Source of the DNA: Brevundimonas sp. MYb52 | GTDB taxonomy: Bacteria; Pseudomonadota; Alphaproteobacteria; Caulobacterales; Caulobacteraceae | Reading direction: 5' to 3' | Assembly (NCBI RefSeq): GCF_002979535.1 | Contig: NZ_PCPB01000002.1 | Coordinates: forward strand, 1-64,000 | Length of the DNA stretch: 64,000 nt | In this document: positions 34,801 through 43,970 of the stretch, in pieces | Position numbering within the stretch: position 1 is the first letter of the stretch | Layout: each line of letters starts with the position of its first letter | Made by a program: the position numbers and the translations under genes | The notes under the pieces: model-generated | What the model was told of the DNA's origin: nothing | What the model saw: the letters and a program-made list of their open reading frames with translations, nothing else | The model's database searches: none

Positions 34801-36076
34801 ACTGGCCCTTGTTGACGGCGATGTCGAGCGGACCCGAGATGCGGGCGGCGCGGTAGCTGGCCAGGTCGGCGTTCTGCAGGCTGGCCGAGCCTTGCAGCGT
34901 CCAGGCCGTGGCGTCGCCCTTGAAGACGCCGGTGTAGGTGGTGGCTTCGGCCAGGGTGAAGCCGGCCAGCCGCGTCAGCGACGGGGTGGTGATCGTCAGG
35001 TTGATCCCGTCGGGCGCATTGCGGTCCTTGAGCTGGATCACGCCGCGGGCGTTGGACTGGATGTTTTCAGCGTTCAGGGTCCAGGCCACGCCCTGGAAGC
35101 CTTCGCGGGTCTTGTCCGGCACGGCGGCGAAACCGAAGCGGGCGGTGCGGCCGATGCGCTCGACGAAGGGGGCCAGCAGGTCCGAGCCCGAGAAGTCGGC
35201 ATTGCCGCCGATACGCGCCCCGTCCTTGCCGTAGCGGCCCTTGACCGACAGGGGGATGAAGTCGCCCGTCTTGACCTCGATGTCGACGATCTCGCCGTTG
35301 ACCACGGCGATGGCCGAGAAGGGCTTGTCCGGCGAATAGCCGAGCGCCCCGGCGATAGGTCCGCCCTGGGCTTCGCCGGCGCGCAGGTTGACGCGCAGGT
35401 CCGCAGGCGTCTGGCCGATGACGGCCTTCAGCAACAGGTGGTCGCCCTTGCGGTTCAGGCTGAAGGCGTCGACGTTGACCACCTTGTCGCCCTTGCGGGG
35501 GATTTCGGCGTCGCCGCTCAGGGTCCAGCGGCCGTATTCCTTGGAGAAATCCTCCATCAGCTCGACGTTGGCGCGGAACTTGTCGATATCGACCGTGATG
35601 GCCTGAGGGCCGCCGGGCTCGGTGCGGGGCTCCAGCAGGGGACGGCGGATGACGCGGATCTGGTCGGCGCTGATCTCGCTGGCGTGGAAGCGGCGCATCA
35701 GAAGGGGCCAGTAGGACCAGTCCACGCGGACGTTGGTCGCCTCCAGCCAGACGCCGTCCTGGTCCGTCACCGTGACGCGGCCCAGGGTGAAGTCATCGAA
35801 TAGGTCGCCCTTGAGCCCCTCGACATTGATGCGGCCGTAGCGGCTGATTTTCTTGCCGGCGACGAAGCTGGTGATCAGCTCACGCCCGGAATCCGACACC
35901 AGATACATCCGTCCGCCGACCGCCAGGACGATGGTCAGGGCCAGCAGGGCCGCGACCACGATCCCGGAGACGAAGGCGATCAGTTGCAGGCGCGTGCGTT
36001 TGCGCTTCGCCGCCTTGGCGGGCGTGTCGGCGGCGGCGTCCGCTTCGGGGGCGTGAGGCGGAGGAGTGTCGGTCAA
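31844..36076 (-). CDS. tamB: TamB, inner-membrane subunit of the translocation and assembly module
   Basis: A 1410-aa AsmA-like protein. A Lys/Arg-rich N-terminus and one membrane helix (about residues 30-52, LIAFVSGIVVAALLALTIVLA) anchor it. A very long beta-rich periplasmic region forms the hydrophobic groove known for this family. The C-terminal TamB domain (DUF490, about residues 1050-1400) contains LPQDEILSQVLFGRSASQL and YLEVIGGGEGGAAVNVEWQV. With TamA it helps insert outer-membrane proteins and is implicated in phospholipid transport. Its ATG overlaps the tamA stop (36073-36076), so the two are co-translated. Confidence 0.93.
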   Translation of the reverse strand: MTDTPPPHAPEADAAADTPAKAAKRKRTRLQLIAFVSGIVVAALLALTIVLAVGGRMYLVSDSGRELITSFVAGKKISRYGRINVEGLKGDLFDDFTLGRVTVTDQDGVWLEATNVRVDWSYWPLLMRRFHASEISADQIRVIRRPLLEPRTEPGGPQAITVDIDKFRANVELMEDFSKEYGRWTLSGDAEIPRKGDKVVNVDAFSLNRKGDHLLLKAVIGQTPADLRVNLRAGEAQGGPIAGALGYSPDKPFSAIAVVNGEIVDIEVKTGDFIPLSVKGRYGKDGARIGGNADFSGSDLLAPFVERIGRTARFGFAAVPDKTREGFQGVAWTLNAENIQSNARGVIQLKDRNAPDGINLTITTPSLTRLAGFTLAEATTYTGVFKGDATAWTLQGSASLQNADLASYRAARISGPLDIAVNKGQFDITTDARAVGGSTAGIIGALLGATPRVQLQGSRTADGAYVLKKIDGRGQALTLTGSGGRSITGGLSFRGDADITDISRIRPGAKGSFKGPIQAGKARGNTPWTLSFDGRGSGMAIGMDELDRLLGQTPRLKAAGSWNHGVLSINSSELTGAAGRMGAKGLIEGAKMRLALDWDARGPFGVGPVAIDGAMSGDGALTGTLAQPRADLRAAFDKVSAGGLILTNADLILSFRKGTDASDGRVVVNAGSNYGPARASGNFFLGGRQIRLTEVDVNAGGVTAQGAVALSNNYPSSADLTFTARQGAFLASGEANGRVRLTDGGGDQSAVLDVTGRNVRLAGSTWVVRNLSLKGQGTLDRLPFTLSADVGGATPVQFNGSGEYSRQGPAQSVTLRGGGRVREVAFTTRAPAVVALNGDGRVVRVDLGVGGGVLTGELRQDKTGSAIQADMTNVEMGSLAPDLRGQITGRVSLQGSGDTLNGSANIDLKQLRSIDAPRGLAVDGTLNADLTDNVLRIRAQANDGTAVQASADVRLPVEASAAPLRLAVARTRDMSGQVAINGQIQPIWDLFLGGAQSLSGQVAARATLAGTLNAPRLNGRMDLTQGAFRDSATGLRLESVTLASRFDDSQAVIERFEAADGVKGTVSGNGNLGLRQGSGSTLRLELTRFRVIDNDIAEARANGVLTAVRGADGNIQLSGDLNIDNAEISPNLPGSNGVVKMDVVEINRPGGDPVEVEAKARGPQIGLNLNLTGRDIHVRGRGLNVELTADARVRGTIAQPQLSGTANVVRGDYEFAGKRFVFDDSGSVSLSTDPARIRLNLQAVREDPTLTAAIKVTGTAAQPKIELTSTPSLPQDEILSQVLFGRSASQLSGFEAAQLASAVASLAGGGGFDVIGNLRELAGLDRLSFGGEASSLTVAGGRYITDDVYLEVIGGGEGGAAVNVEWQVRRNLAVSSKFGGEGDASLSIRWRRESDRPGGDRTDRRRNRSR

Positions 36077-37866
36077 AACGCCTGGCCGATGCTGATGTAG
36101 AGCTGGAAGTTGGAATCGCCTTCCCGCTTGTCCAGCGGAATGGCGATGTCGGCGCGCACAGGACCGAACGGCAGCTTGTAGCGGACCCCGACGCCGGCGC
36201 CATACCGCATGTTGTTGAAGTTCGGGGTTTCCTGGAACCCGACCGCGCCGGCGTCGAGGAAGGCGACAGCCTGGAACTTGGCGCCGATGTCGTGGCGGAC
36301 TTCAAGCGAGGTCTCGAACAACGACAGGCCGCCGCGCGGGGTGTTGTCGGGCAGGCGCGGGTTGATGCTCTGGTAGGAATAGCCGCGCACCGAGCCGCCG
36401 CCGCCGGAATAGAAGAGACGATCCGACGGCACCGTCAGCTCCTGACCGCCGATGATGGAGCCGATACGCGCCCGCCCGGCCAGAACGGTCTTGGCGCCGT
36501 CCTGCAGCGGCAGGTAGGCCGTGGCCTGGCCCTCGGTCTTGAGGAACAGGACCGTGTCCTCGCCCGCCACGGCGGTCGGCTGGGCTGAGACGTAGAGGCG
36601 AAAACCCCGCGTCGGGTCCAGCGGATCGTTCGAACGATCCATGAAGGCGGCGGCGCGGCCGGTGAAGATGGCCAGGTCGCGATCAAAGGTGATCGGCGCC
36701 TCTGTGACCGGGTCGAAGCGGTTTTCCGTATACTGGCCGGCGTCGATCCCCAGGCCGTAGGTGAAGAAGGAGGTCTTGCCGATACGCTGCGACAGGTCGG
36801 CGTTCAGGCTGACGGCGCTGCGGTCGTAGGCGTCGGTCTGTTCGTTGACGAGATAGGACGACAGACGCAGCGTCCGACCCGGCTTGCGCCAGTGAGGCAG
36901 GCTGATCTCGCCGCCCAGGCGGCTGTCGATGCTGGCGTAGCGGCCGCCGTATTTCACCGTCGCGGCGCGACCGAACCGATTGAAACGGGTCTGGAAGACA
37001 TCGACGCCGACGCCCTCGGCGGTCGAATAGGTGGCGCCGGCCTCCAGCAGGCTGCGCGCGCGGTCGGACAGACCGACGACGACCGGGCGCAGACCTTCGG
37101 GAGTCGTCTGATCAGGCGCGGCCAGCGAGACGTTGACGCCGTCATAGACGCCGGTGTCCAGCAGGCGGCGCTCCAGTTCGGCCACGTCCTCGGGATCATA
37201 GCGGTCGCCCGCCTTCCAGGGGGCCAGGCCGGCGACCCAGTCCGGATTGGTCGAGCCGCGCGTGCGGACCTGCAGCCCGTCCAGGCGCACCAGGGGCCCC
37301 GAGGCGATGTTGAAATTGGGCTGAACGGTGAAGGTGGCGTGATCGACCACCACGCGGCGCGGCTCGGCCTTGGCGTCCGCATAGCCTTCGCGCGTCAGGC
37401 CGGCCACGATGCGCCCCTCGGCCGCCAGAACATCAGCGGCGCGGCCAGGATCGCCAGCGGTCAGGCCGATCTCCTTGGTCACGACCTCGGTCGTCACGGC
37501 GTCGGGAACCGGGGCGACCCAGTTGATCTTGGCTTCGTCCAGCGCAAAGCGGCGGCCCGGCGTGACGGTGACGACGGCGATCGGCTTGTCCTCGCCCTCG
37601 ACGTCGTCCTGCAGGGTCGGCTGATAGTAGCCTTCGGAACGCAGCAGGGCTTCGGCCGCCTCCATGGCGCTGCGGGCGCGACGACGCGCCTCGAACCGGT
37701 TGGCCGGCGCCGCGTCGACGACGCCGACGGCCTGTTCCAGCTGACGACGCAGTTCGCCGTCGACCTCGCCGCGAATCTGGGCCTTGGGCTCGGCCGCCAG
37801 GGCGGCGTGGCCGCAGACGACCGAGAGCGCCACGCTGGCGAGGAGAAGATAGGGCCGCGACGTCAA
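36073..37866 (-). CDS. tamA: TamA, outer-membrane BamA-family protein
   Basis: A 597-aa Omp85-family protein. A signal peptide (TSRPYLLLASVALSVVCG, cleavage near ALA-A) precedes three POTRA-like domains (about residues 30-270) and a 16-strand barrel. The barrel shows RIGSIIGGQELTVPSDRLFY, the GGGGSVRGYSYQ lid-lock motif and a final strand ending in Phe (QLYISIGQAF). The start is uncertain: TTG 37866 puts the signal at the N-terminus, while an in-frame start at 37995 would add 43 basic residues. It works with TamB, with which it overlaps. Confidence 0.9.
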   Translation of the reverse strand: MTSRPYLLLASVALSVVCGHAALAAEPKAQIRGEVDGELRRQLEQAVGVVDAAPANRFEARRRARSAMEAAEALLRSEGYYQPTLQDDVEGEDKPIAVVTVTPGRRFALDEAKINWVAPVPDAVTTEVVTKEIGLTAGDPGRAADVLAAEGRIVAGLTREGYADAKAEPRRVVVDHATFTVQPNFNIASGPLVRLDGLQVRTRGSTNPDWVAGLAPWKAGDRYDPEDVAELERRLLDTGVYDGVNVSLAAPDQTTPEGLRPVVVGLSDRARSLLEAGATYSTAEGVGVDVFQTRFNRFGRAATVKYGGRYASIDSRLGGEISLPHWRKPGRTLRLSSYLVNEQTDAYDRSAVSLNADLSQRIGKTSFFTYGLGIDAGQYTENRFDPVTEAPITFDRDLAIFTGRAAAFMDRSNDPLDPTRGFRLYVSAQPTAVAGEDTVLFLKTEGQATAYLPLQDGAKTVLAGRARIGSIIGGQELTVPSDRLFYSGGGGSVRGYSYQSINPRLPDNTPRGGLSLFETSLEVRHDIGAKFQAVAFLDAGAVGFQETPNFNNMRYGAGVGVRYKLPFGPVRADIAIPLDKREGDSNFQLYISIGQAF

Positions 37867-37921
37867 ACTGGAGCCTTGGTTCAGAGCACGACGGCGGAGA
37901 GCACAGGCTCGCCGAGCGGAA

Positions 37922-38200
37922 TCAGTAGAACAGCGTATCGCTTTCGGGCTGCACCGTCTGTTCCGAGGTGCGCTGTTCGGGCGGCAGTCGATCAACCGGC
38001 GGCGGGGCGTCGGTCGGGATCGGAGCTTCGGCCACGGCGGGGGCGGCCGATTCTTCGGCGGCCGGAGCGGTCGGTTCCTCGGTCTGGATTTCGACGGCTT
38101 CGTAGTCCTGGCCCTGATGCGGTTCGTCGCAGGAGGCGAGGAAGGCGGCGGCGCCGAGGCTGGCCGCCAGCAGCAAACGTTTTACAATCAACTGGTTCAT
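37922..38200 (-). CDS. Small acidic lipoprotein, hypothetical
   Basis: A 92-aa protein with signal MNQLIVKRLLLAASLGAAAF and lipobox LASC, so it should be lipidated at Cys24. The mature part is Pro/Glu/Ala-rich and acidic (VEIQTEEPTAPAAEES), probably disordered. It lies upstream of tamA on the same strand, 55 nt away, so it may share its transcript. The start is ATG 38200; longer in-frame forms lack a signal. No family is recognised. Confidence 0.65.
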   Translation of the reverse strand: MNQLIVKRLLLAASLGAAAFLASCDEPHQGQDYEAVEIQTEEPTAPAAEESAAPAVAEAPIPTDAPPPVDRLPPEQRTSEQTVQPESDTLFY

Positions 38201-38299
38201 CTGAGCTTCTTCCCCCTGTTGGGGTGGCAAACGCCGTCTGAGGCGCTGGGTTCCTGTCCCCCTTGTTGACTGAAGGAGAATGAACCGCAACTGAACCTT

Positions 38300-39406
38300 T
38301 TACGTCACGCGCGGCGATGTGCGCCCGGTCCAGTCGGCGAGGGCCTGATCCAGGGGGCGGATGGGGCGTTCGGCGCTGACCGAAGCGGCCGAGGCGGCAA
38401 AACGGGGGGCTGGCGCGGGTTGGGTGATTCCAGCCTCGACAAAGGTCCCACGCGCTTGATTGTGCGGGTGATCCGCCGCTTCGGCCAGGGTCAGGACCGG
38501 GGTGACGCAGGCCTCGGTTCCGGCGAAATGAGCGGCCCAGTCGTCGCGATCGCGCGCGGCGAACAGAGTGGCGAAGCGCGCCTGAAGCGCGGGCCAGTTC
38601 TCGCGATCAAACTGCGGCGCCTCATCCGGCGCCAGGCCCAGACCGTTGATGAGGGCCGCGTAGAAGCGGGGCTCCAGCGCGCCTACGGCGACGAAGGCGC
38701 CGTCCCTGCAGGCGTAGCAGCGATAGAAGGGCGTGCCGCCGTCCAGCAGATTGGCCTCGCGCCGGTCGCTCCACAGGCCGCGCGCGCGCAGGGCATGGAA
38801 CAGGCTGGTCAGCAGGGCCGAGCCGTCGGTCATGGCGGCGTCGACGACGCGCCCGCGCCCGGTGGTCCTGGCCTCCAGCAGGGCCGCCAGGACGCCGCTG
38901 ACCAGCATCATGGCGCCGCCGCCGTAGTCGCCGACCAGGTTCAACGGGGGAGGGGGCGGCTGATCGCTCGCGCCCATCTGATAGAGGGCGCCGGACAGGG
39001 CGATGTAGTTGATGTCGTGGCCGACCTGATCCGCCATCGGCCCCGTCTGGCCCCAGCCGGTGACGCGGCCATAGACCAGGCGCGGATTGACGGCGGCGCA
39101 GGCGTCCGGCCCGAGACCCAGCCGCTCCATGACGCCGGGACGGAAACCCTCGATCAGGGCGTCGGCGCTTTCGATCAGACTCAGGACCCTGTCGCGATCT
39201 TCTGGCGATTTCAGATCGACCGGCACGGCGGTTCGGCCGCGATGCAAGACCTCGCCGCCGACGTCGTCGAAAACGGCGGCGGGAGCGCCGCCGCCGCGTG
39301 TGAGGCGCAGGACCTCGGCCCCCATGTCGGCCAGAACCATGCCGGCGAAGGTGACAGGCCCCAGGCCGTCGATTTCGATGATGCGTAGTCCGGCCAGAGG
39401 TCCCAT
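38300..39406 (-). CDS. CaiB/BaiF family III CoA transferase (racemase-like)
   Basis: A 368-aa protein of the formyl-CoA transferase / alpha-methylacyl-CoA racemase family. Features include GPLAGLRIIEIDGLGPVTFA at the N-terminus, VLADMGAEVLRL, a conserved VYGRVTGWGQTGP segment, GHDINYIALSGALY (with the HDINY motif of racemase-type members), VDAAMTDGSALL and DGAFVAVGALEPRFY. The HDxNY pattern favours an alpha-methylacyl-CoA racemase-like enzyme, possibly in branched-chain fatty acid breakdown. It stands alone upstream of a tRNA gene. The exact substrate is not determined. Confidence 0.85.
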   Translation of the reverse strand: MGPLAGLRIIEIDGLGPVTFAGMVLADMGAEVLRLTRGGGAPAAVFDDVGGEVLHRGRTAVPVDLKSPEDRDRVLSLIESADALIEGFRPGVMERLGLGPDACAAVNPRLVYGRVTGWGQTGPMADQVGHDINYIALSGALYQMGASDQPPPPPLNLVGDYGGGAMMLVSGVLAALLEARTTGRGRVVDAAMTDGSALLTSLFHALRARGLWSDRREANLLDGGTPFYRCYACRDGAFVAVGALEPRFYAALINGLGLAPDEAPQFDRENWPALQARFATLFAARDRDDWAAHFAGTEACVTPVLTLAEAADHPHNQARGTFVEAGITQPAPAPRFAASAASVSAERPIRPLDQALADWTGRTSPRVT

Positions 39407-39617
39407 GGCGTGAAGCTAAACCGGAACGGCGAGGCGGCGTCACCCTCTTTCAGACAGGGGATATAACCGTGGTCGGTACGATTTCCTCACAAAATGCGCA
39501 TCTACCCGCGCTGCGGCCCTTGACCTCCATCCGCGAATGAACCAGAAACCGCCTCCGCAAACAGGCGCTGCGCTTGTTGGCGGGAAAGCAATCCAAGTGG
39601 TTGATTTCAAAGAGTGT

Positions 39618-39694
39618 GCGCCCCTAGCTCAGTTGGTTAGAGCATCTGACTTTTAATCAGAGGGTCCTCGGTTCGAGCCCGAGGGGGCGTACCA
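39618..39694 (+). tRNA. tRNA-Lys (UUU anticodon)
   Basis: A 77-nt cloverleaf. The 7-bp acceptor stem is GCGCCCC with GGGGCGT (first pair G-U). The D arm has AGCTCAGTTGGTTAGAG. The anticodon stem TCTGA:TCAGA closes loop CTTTTAA, giving anticodon TTT. The T arm has GGTTCGAGCCC. Discriminator A and an encoded CCA end it. A TTGACC element is visible about 100 nt upstream. The matching class I lysyl-tRNA synthetase gene is about 5 kb downstream. Confidence 0.97.
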
Positions 39695-39725
39695 ACTCCC
39701 TTCTCCCCGTTTCAATGATCAACGC

Positions 39726-39941
39726 CTAGAGCCTTGGGTCGTCGGGGTGCTTGTCGCGCAGGCTGTCTTCGAGGCGCGACAGTTTCTTGTCCAGCAGGGA
39801 GATGTGGCGGGGTTTGACGCCGCGCCGGAGAAGCAGGCTGCTGACCTGCCAGGCCAGAATCGCGAAGGCAGCCAGAACCGCGACAGCGATGATGAAGTCC
39901 GTGGGGGTCAGGGCGTAGCCCGCATTGCCGTCGATGGTCAT
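39726..39941 (-). CDS. Small membrane protein, hypothetical (71 aa)
   Basis: A 71-aa protein with one membrane helix (about residues 14-38, TDFIIAVAVLAAFAILAWQV) followed by a charged, helical cytoplasmic tail (KLSRLEDSLRDKHPD). It is convergent with the tRNA-Lys gene (31 nt from the CCA). No family is recognised. The layout resembles many short single-span proteins of Caulobacterales. The start ATG lies at 39941, and coding potential is supported by the coherent helix and tail. Confidence 0.6.
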   Translation of the reverse strand: MTIDGNAGYALTPTDFIIAVAVLAAFAILAWQVSSLLLRRGVKPRHISLLDKKLSRLEDSLRDKHPDDPRL

Positions 39942-40020
39942 GGCTGGAGCCTAGCCGCTCGGCCGCGGGGTGCAAGCTTACGGCTTGGCTTGGGCGGGGC
40001 CCTCGTGATCTAAGGCGGGC

Positions 40021-40587
40021 ATGCGCTCTCTCACTCTTTCTGTCGTCGCCGCGTCCCTGATCCTGGCTGGCTGCAACGCCGGCGCCTCGGCGCGCGGCGG
40101 AGCGGAACAGGTGGGGGCTGGGTTGGGCGACGCGGTGACAGCGCCGCTGGACGATCTGAACCTGCGCCGCCAGATGATTCCGACCATCCTGCTGCAGGCC
40201 GAGAGCAATCCCTATGATCTGCGCAACCTGAACCATTGCCGCACCATCGCCGCCGAGATCGCGCGCCTGGACGAGGCCCTGGGGCCGGATACGGACGCGC
40301 CGCCGTCGCAGGACGGTTCCTATATGAGCGAACGGGCGGCGGATGCGGCGGCGGGCGCGACGCTAGATGCAGTGCGGGGGGCCGTAACCGACTTCATCCC
40401 GGCGCGTAGCTGGGTGCGCCGTCTGAGCGGCGCTGAGGCGCACAGCAAGCATGTGCAGTCAGCTATCCAGGCGGGGCTGCGCCGGCGGTCCTTCCTGAAA
40501 GGCGTGGGGATGCAGCGCAACTGCGCCCCGCCGGCGGCCCCGGCGGGGTTCGTGCCGCGCCCGACTCGCGGTCGAACGGGCGGCTAG
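40021..40587 (+). CDS. Lipoprotein, hypothetical (188 aa)
   Basis: A 188-aa protein with lipoprotein signal [18 protein letters not shown] (lipobox LAGC, Cys18). The mature part holds [21 protein letters not shown], a Cys-containing helix [17 protein letters not shown] and a basic C-terminus. It is conserved-looking but not assigned to a family by me. Its TAG stop shares the palindrome CTAG (40584-40587) with the stop of tgt on the other strand. It is probably exposed in the periplasm. Confidence 0.7.
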   Translation: MRSLTLSVVAASLILAGCNAGASARGGAEQVGAGLGDAVTAPLDDLNLRRQMIPTILLQAESNPYDLRNLNHCRTIAAEIARLDEALGPDTDAPPSQDGSYMSERAADAAAGATLDAVRGAVTDFIPARSWVRRLSGAEAHSKHVQSAIQAGLRRRSFLKGVGMQRNCAPPAAPAGFVPRPTRGRTGG

Positions 40588-41696
40588 GCCTTCAGGTGAC
40601 GGGCGCGGAAGTCGCGCCGGAACTGCTCGAAACGGCCTTCGCTGATCGCCTCGCGCATGGCCGCCGTCAGAGCCTGGAAGAAGGCGATGTTGTGCCAGCT
40701 TAGTAGGATCTTGCCGAGGATTTCGTCGGCGCGGATCAGGTGATGCAGGTAGGCCTTTGAATAGTCGTTGGACGCGGCGCAGGGCACGCCCATGTCCAGC
40801 GGGTCCTGATCCTCAGCGAAGCGGGCGTTCTTCAGGTTGATCGGCCCGTCCCAGGTCCAGGCTTGGCCGTGACGACCGGCGCGGGTCGGCAGGACGCAGT
40901 CGAACATATCGACGCCGCGATAGACCGCCTCGACCAGGTCGATCGGCTTGCCCACGCCCATCAGATAGCGCGGACGGTCCTTGGGCAGGAACTCGGGGGC
41001 GAAGTCGAGGACCTCGCACATGGCCTCATGGCCCTCGCCGACGGCCAGGCCGCCGATGGCGTAGCCGTCAAAACCGATCTCTTGCAGGCGTTCCGAGGAC
41101 TCGCGGCGCAGGTTCTCATAGGTCGAGCCCTGCTGAATGCCGAACAGGGCCTGGGTGTCGCGCGTACCGAAGGCGTTCTTGGAGCGCTGCGCCCAGCGGG
41201 CCGACAGCTCCATGCCCTGACGGGCGCGCTTTTCCTCGGCGGGCCAGGCGACGCATTCGTCTAGCTGCATGACGATGTCGGAACCCAGGCGGTCGGCCTG
41301 GATCTGGATGGAGCGTTCGGGCGTCAGGACGTGTTTCGAGCCGTCGATATGGCTGGAGAAGGTCACAGCCTCCTCGGTCAGCTTGGAGATGCCCGACAGG
41401 CTCATGACCTGGAAGCCGCCGGAGTCGGTCAGGATCGGCTTGTCCCAGCGCATGAAGTTGTGAAGCCCGCCCAGGCGCTCCATCCGTTCCGGGCCGGGAC
41501 GCAGCATCAGGTGATAGGTGTTGCCCAGCAGGATGTCCGCGCCGGTCTGCTTGACCTGATCCACCGTCATCGCCTTGACCGTGGCGGCGGTGCCGACGGG
41601 CATGAAGGCGGGAGTGCGGATGTCGCCGCGCGGGGTCTTCAGGACGCCGGTGCGGGCGCGGCCTTCGGTGGCGGAAATTTCAAACGGGAAGGGCAA
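40584..41696 (-). CDS. tgt: Queuine tRNA-ribosyltransferase (tRNA-guanine transglycosylase)
   Basis: A 370-aa TIM-barrel enzyme that exchanges the wobble guanine of GUN tRNAs for preQ1 in queuosine synthesis. Key parts are [20 protein letters not shown] at the N-terminus, the [20 protein letters not shown] segment with a catalytic Asp, [30 protein letters not shown] with the catalytic Asp, and the zinc-site Cys/His near [15 protein letters not shown]. It lies in the same direction as queA, separated by a nucleotidyltransferase-like gene and a repeat pair. Full length. Confidence 0.96.
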   Translation of the reverse strand: MPFPFEISATEGRARTGVLKTPRGDIRTPAFMPVGTAATVKAMTVDQVKQTGADILLGNTYHLMLRPGPERMERLGGLHNFMRWDKPILTDSGGFQVMSLSGISKLTEEAVTFSSHIDGSKHVLTPERSIQIQADRLGSDIVMQLDECVAWPAEEKRARQGMELSARWAQRSKNAFGTRDTQALFGIQQGSTYENLRRESSERLQEIGFDGYAIGGLAVGEGHEAMCEVLDFAPEFLPKDRPRYLMGVGKPIDLVEAVYRGVDMFDCVLPTRAGRHGQAWTWDGPINLKNARFAEDQDPLDMGVPCAASNDYSKAYLHHLIRADEILGKILLSWHNIAFFQALTAAMREAISEGRFEQFRRDFRARHLKA

Positions 41697-41707
41697 CAGA
41701 GACTCCG

Positions 41708-41835
41708 CTCATCCCGGCGGAGGCCGGGATCCAGTGAGAGCCGCAAGAAGGGCGGCGTGATTTCGGGATTGCTCAACCACGGAACGACCCGCCCTGTCAC
41801 CCAAAGAACTGGATCCCGGCGTCCGCCGGGATGAG
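41708..41835. repeat. Inverted repeat pair between tgt and the nucleotidyltransferase-like gene
   Basis: A 28-nt arm at 41708-41735 (CTCATCCCGGCGGAGGCCGG...) and its near reverse complement at 41808-41835 flank a 72-nt centre. Each arm also folds on itself (ATCCCGGC with GCCGGGAT). This is a dispersed palindromic element of the TCATCCCGGC type. Confidence 0.65.
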
Positions 41836-41849
41836 CGGTGGAGGTAGAT

Positions 41850-42317
41850 TTAGCGCAGGCTTTCCAGCATTTCGGCGCGTTGCAGATCCTTGGGGCGGCC
41901 GAACAGGCGGCAGGTCTCGATCTGCTCGTCGATCGAGGGTGTGAAGACGGTGAAGTCCTCCAGCGCGATCGGCACGCGGGTCGAGAAGGCGACGGGCGTC
42001 CAGTCGCCGCCCGCGCGCACATCCATGTTCGCCATGACGTCCAGCGGGACCGGCGTGGTCAGGATCTGGCCAAAGACCTGAGACCGGAACAAGCCCTCGC
42101 CGGGGTCGGGCGTGACCTGGCCGTGCAGGGCCTCGATCAGGCGGCGTGCGTCACGCGGGCTGCACAGGACGTCGATGTCGGGGGCGCGCCAGTCGCGCAG
42201 GCCCCACAGCACCATGGCCGCGCCGCCGAAAATCCACCACGGGTCCTGCATCTCGCTCGCCGCCGAGGCGAGGATGTCCAGAGAGGCGGCGAAATCGTCG
42301 GGCAGGTCCTCGGTCAT
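41850..42317 (-). CDS. Nucleotidyltransferase-like protein (AbiEii/DUF6036-like)
   Basis: A 155-aa protein. Residues 25-50 read [20 protein letters not shown] followed by DIDVL, which matches the GG...DxD active-site pattern of minimal nucleotidyltransferases such as the AbiEii/MNT and DUF6036 groups. A later LDVMANMD segment could give the third acidic residue. Toxin partners or HEPN genes are not adjacent. Its ATG overlaps the queA stop (42314-42317), so it is translated with queA. A link to queuosine is not established. The functional call is tentative. Confidence 0.65.
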   Translation of the reverse strand: MTEDLPDDFAASLDILASAASEMQDPWWIFGGAAMVLWGLRDWRAPDIDVLCSPRDARRLIEALHGQVTPDPGEGLFRSQVFGQILTTPVPLDVMANMDVRAGGDWTPVAFSTRVPIALEDFTVFTPSIDEQIETCRLFGRPKDLQRAEMLESLR

Positions 42318-43405
42318 GCGTCCTTCCTGAACAGCAGGCTCCCGTCGCCATAGGAATAGAAACGATAGCCGGTGTCGATGGCGTGGGCATAGGCCGCGCG
42401 CATCGTGTCGATGCCCGCGAACGCCGAAACCAGCATGAAGAGGGTCGACTTCGGCAGGTGGAAGTTGGTCATCAGCACGTCGCAGGCGCGGAAGCGGTAG
42501 CCGGGGGTGATGAAGATGGCGGTGTCGCCGTGGAAGGGCTGGACCACGCCGTCCTCGGTCGTGGCGCTTTCCAGCAGACGGAGCGAGGTGGTGCCGACGC
42601 AGACGATGCGGCCGCCCGCGGCGCGCACGGCGTTCAGGGCGGCGGCGGTCTCGGGCGAGACCTCGCCCCACTCGGAGTGCATCTTGTGGTCGGCGGTGTC
42701 GTCGGCCTTGACCGGCAGGAAGGTGCCGGCGCCGACGTGCAGGGTCACGGCGTGGGTGGCGACGCCGCGCGCCCGGATCGCCTCCAGCAGGGCGGGGGTG
42801 AAGTGCAGGCCCGCCGTCGGCGCGGCGACCGAGCCGTCATAGGTGGCGAAGACCGTCTGATAGTCCTTCAGGTCGCGGTCGTCCTCGGGCCGCTTGGCCG
42901 CGATATAGGGGGGCAGGGGCATGACCCCGACGTCGCGGATGGCGTCGTCCAGCGCAGGCCCGGCCAGGTCGAAGCGCAGGGTGATCAGGCCGTCTTCGTC
43001 CTTGGCCTCGACGGTGGCGTCGAGCCGACCCAGTTCGCAGGCGCCGTCAGCCTCGCGCCCGAACCTCACCCGGTCGCCGGCCTTCAGCCGCTTGCCCGGC
43101 TTCATGAAGGCGGACCAGACATCCGGCGCGTCGCGGTGGTGCAAGGTGGCCTCGACCTCGACGGTCAGGGTCTCACCTTCCGGTCCGATGCGGTGGCGCA
43201 CGCCCGACAGGCGGGCGGGGATGACCCGCGTGTCGTTGAACACCAGGGCGTCGCCGGGCTGCAGGAAGTCCGGCAGGTCACGGATGATCCGGTCGTCCAG
43301 GGCGCCGTCCTTGACCACCAGCAGACGCGCGGAATCGCGTGGCTCGGCAGGGCGCAGCGCGATGCAGTCATCGGGCAGGTCGAAGTCGAAATCTGAGGTC
43401 AGCAT
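42314..43405 (-). CDS. queA: S-adenosylmethionine:tRNA ribosyltransferase-isomerase
   Basis: A 363-aa enzyme that moves ribosyl from SAM to preQ1 in tRNA, forming epoxyqueuosine. Signatures are [20 protein letters not shown] at the N-terminus, [39 protein letters not shown] and [22 protein letters not shown] 43405 ([11 protein letters not shown]) is chosen; in-frame codons upstream add an atypical extension. It heads a minus-strand operon with the nucleotidyltransferase-like gene and probably tgt. queC and queE lie about 9 kb away in this window. Confidence 0.96.
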   Translation of the reverse strand: MLTSDFDFDLPDDCIALRPAEPRDSARLLVVKDGALDDRIIRDLPDFLQPGDALVFNDTRVIPARLSGVRHRIGPEGETLTVEVEATLHHRDAPDVWSAFMKPGKRLKAGDRVRFGREADGACELGRLDATVEAKDEDGLITLRFDLAGPALDDAIRDVGVMPLPPYIAAKRPEDDRDLKDYQTVFATYDGSVAAPTAGLHFTPALLEAIRARGVATHAVTLHVGAGTFLPVKADDTADHKMHSEWGEVSPETAAALNAVRAAGGRIVCVGTTSLRLLESATTEDGVVQPFHGDTAIFITPGYRFRACDVLMTNFHLPKSTLFMLVSAFAGIDTMRAAYAHAIDTGYRFYSYGDGSLLFRKDA

Positions 43406-43511
43406 GAGGTGGGGCAAAGGCCATGCCCGCGCCGCCGGGTCAAGGCGCACGGCGGTTGGCCACGCCGCATGAAGCGTCTATCTGAGCGCGGACTTGCATG
43501 AGGAAGACGAC

Positions 43512-43970
43512 ATGACCGATCGCTATCTGGACGACCTGAGCGTCGGCGAGAGCTGGACGGGCGAGGCCTTCACCATCACCGAGGCCGAAATCATCGCCTT
43601 TGCGCAGCAGTTCGACCCTCAGCCCATGCATGTGGACAAGGCTGCGGCCGAGGCCGGGCGGTTCGGCGGCCTGATCGCCAGCGGCTGGCATGTCTGTTCG
43701 CGCGTCATGCGTCAGTTCGTGGACGAGGCCTATTTTGGCCAGACGCCGCTGCTGGGCATGAACGTCGACGCCCTGTGGTGGGTGCGGCCGGTGCGGCCGG
43801 GCGACACCCTGACCGTTCGGCGCGAGATCATGGAGATCCGCCCGTCCAAGAGCCAGCCTGATCGCGGCGTGGTCCGCACCAAGACCTGGGTCACCAATCA
43901 GGACGGCGACCTGGCGATGAGTTTCGAGAACCAGATGCAGTTGCCGAGGAACGCCGAAGCGCGGCTCTAG
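43512..43970 (+). CDS. MaoC-like dehydratase (hotdog fold)
   Basis: A 152-aa hotdog-fold protein with the R-specific enoyl-CoA hydratase signature. AQQFDPQPMHVDKAAAEAG carries the catalytic Asp and His, and FGGLIASGWHVCSRVMRQF follows, with a GDTLTVRREI strand further on. Relatives hydrate enoyl-CoA or act as bifunctional PHA/fatty-acid enzymes. ATG 43512 follows TGAGGAAG; an in-frame TTG six codons upstream is less likely. Its stop shares CTAG (43967-43970) with the opposite-strand gene. No pathway partner is adjacent. Confidence 0.88.
   Translation: MTDRYLDDLSVGESWTGEAFTITEAEIIAFAQQFDPQPMHVDKAAAEAGRFGGLIASGWHVCSRVMRQFVDEAYFGQTPLLGMNVDALWWVRPVRPGDTLTVRREIMEIRPSKSQPDRGVVRTKTWVTNQDGDLAMSFENQMQLPRNAEARL

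Noticed and set aside
33347..35803. 818-codon plus-strand frame inside tamB
   Set aside because: It is an antisense shadow; tamB shows the family domain order and overlaps tamA properly.
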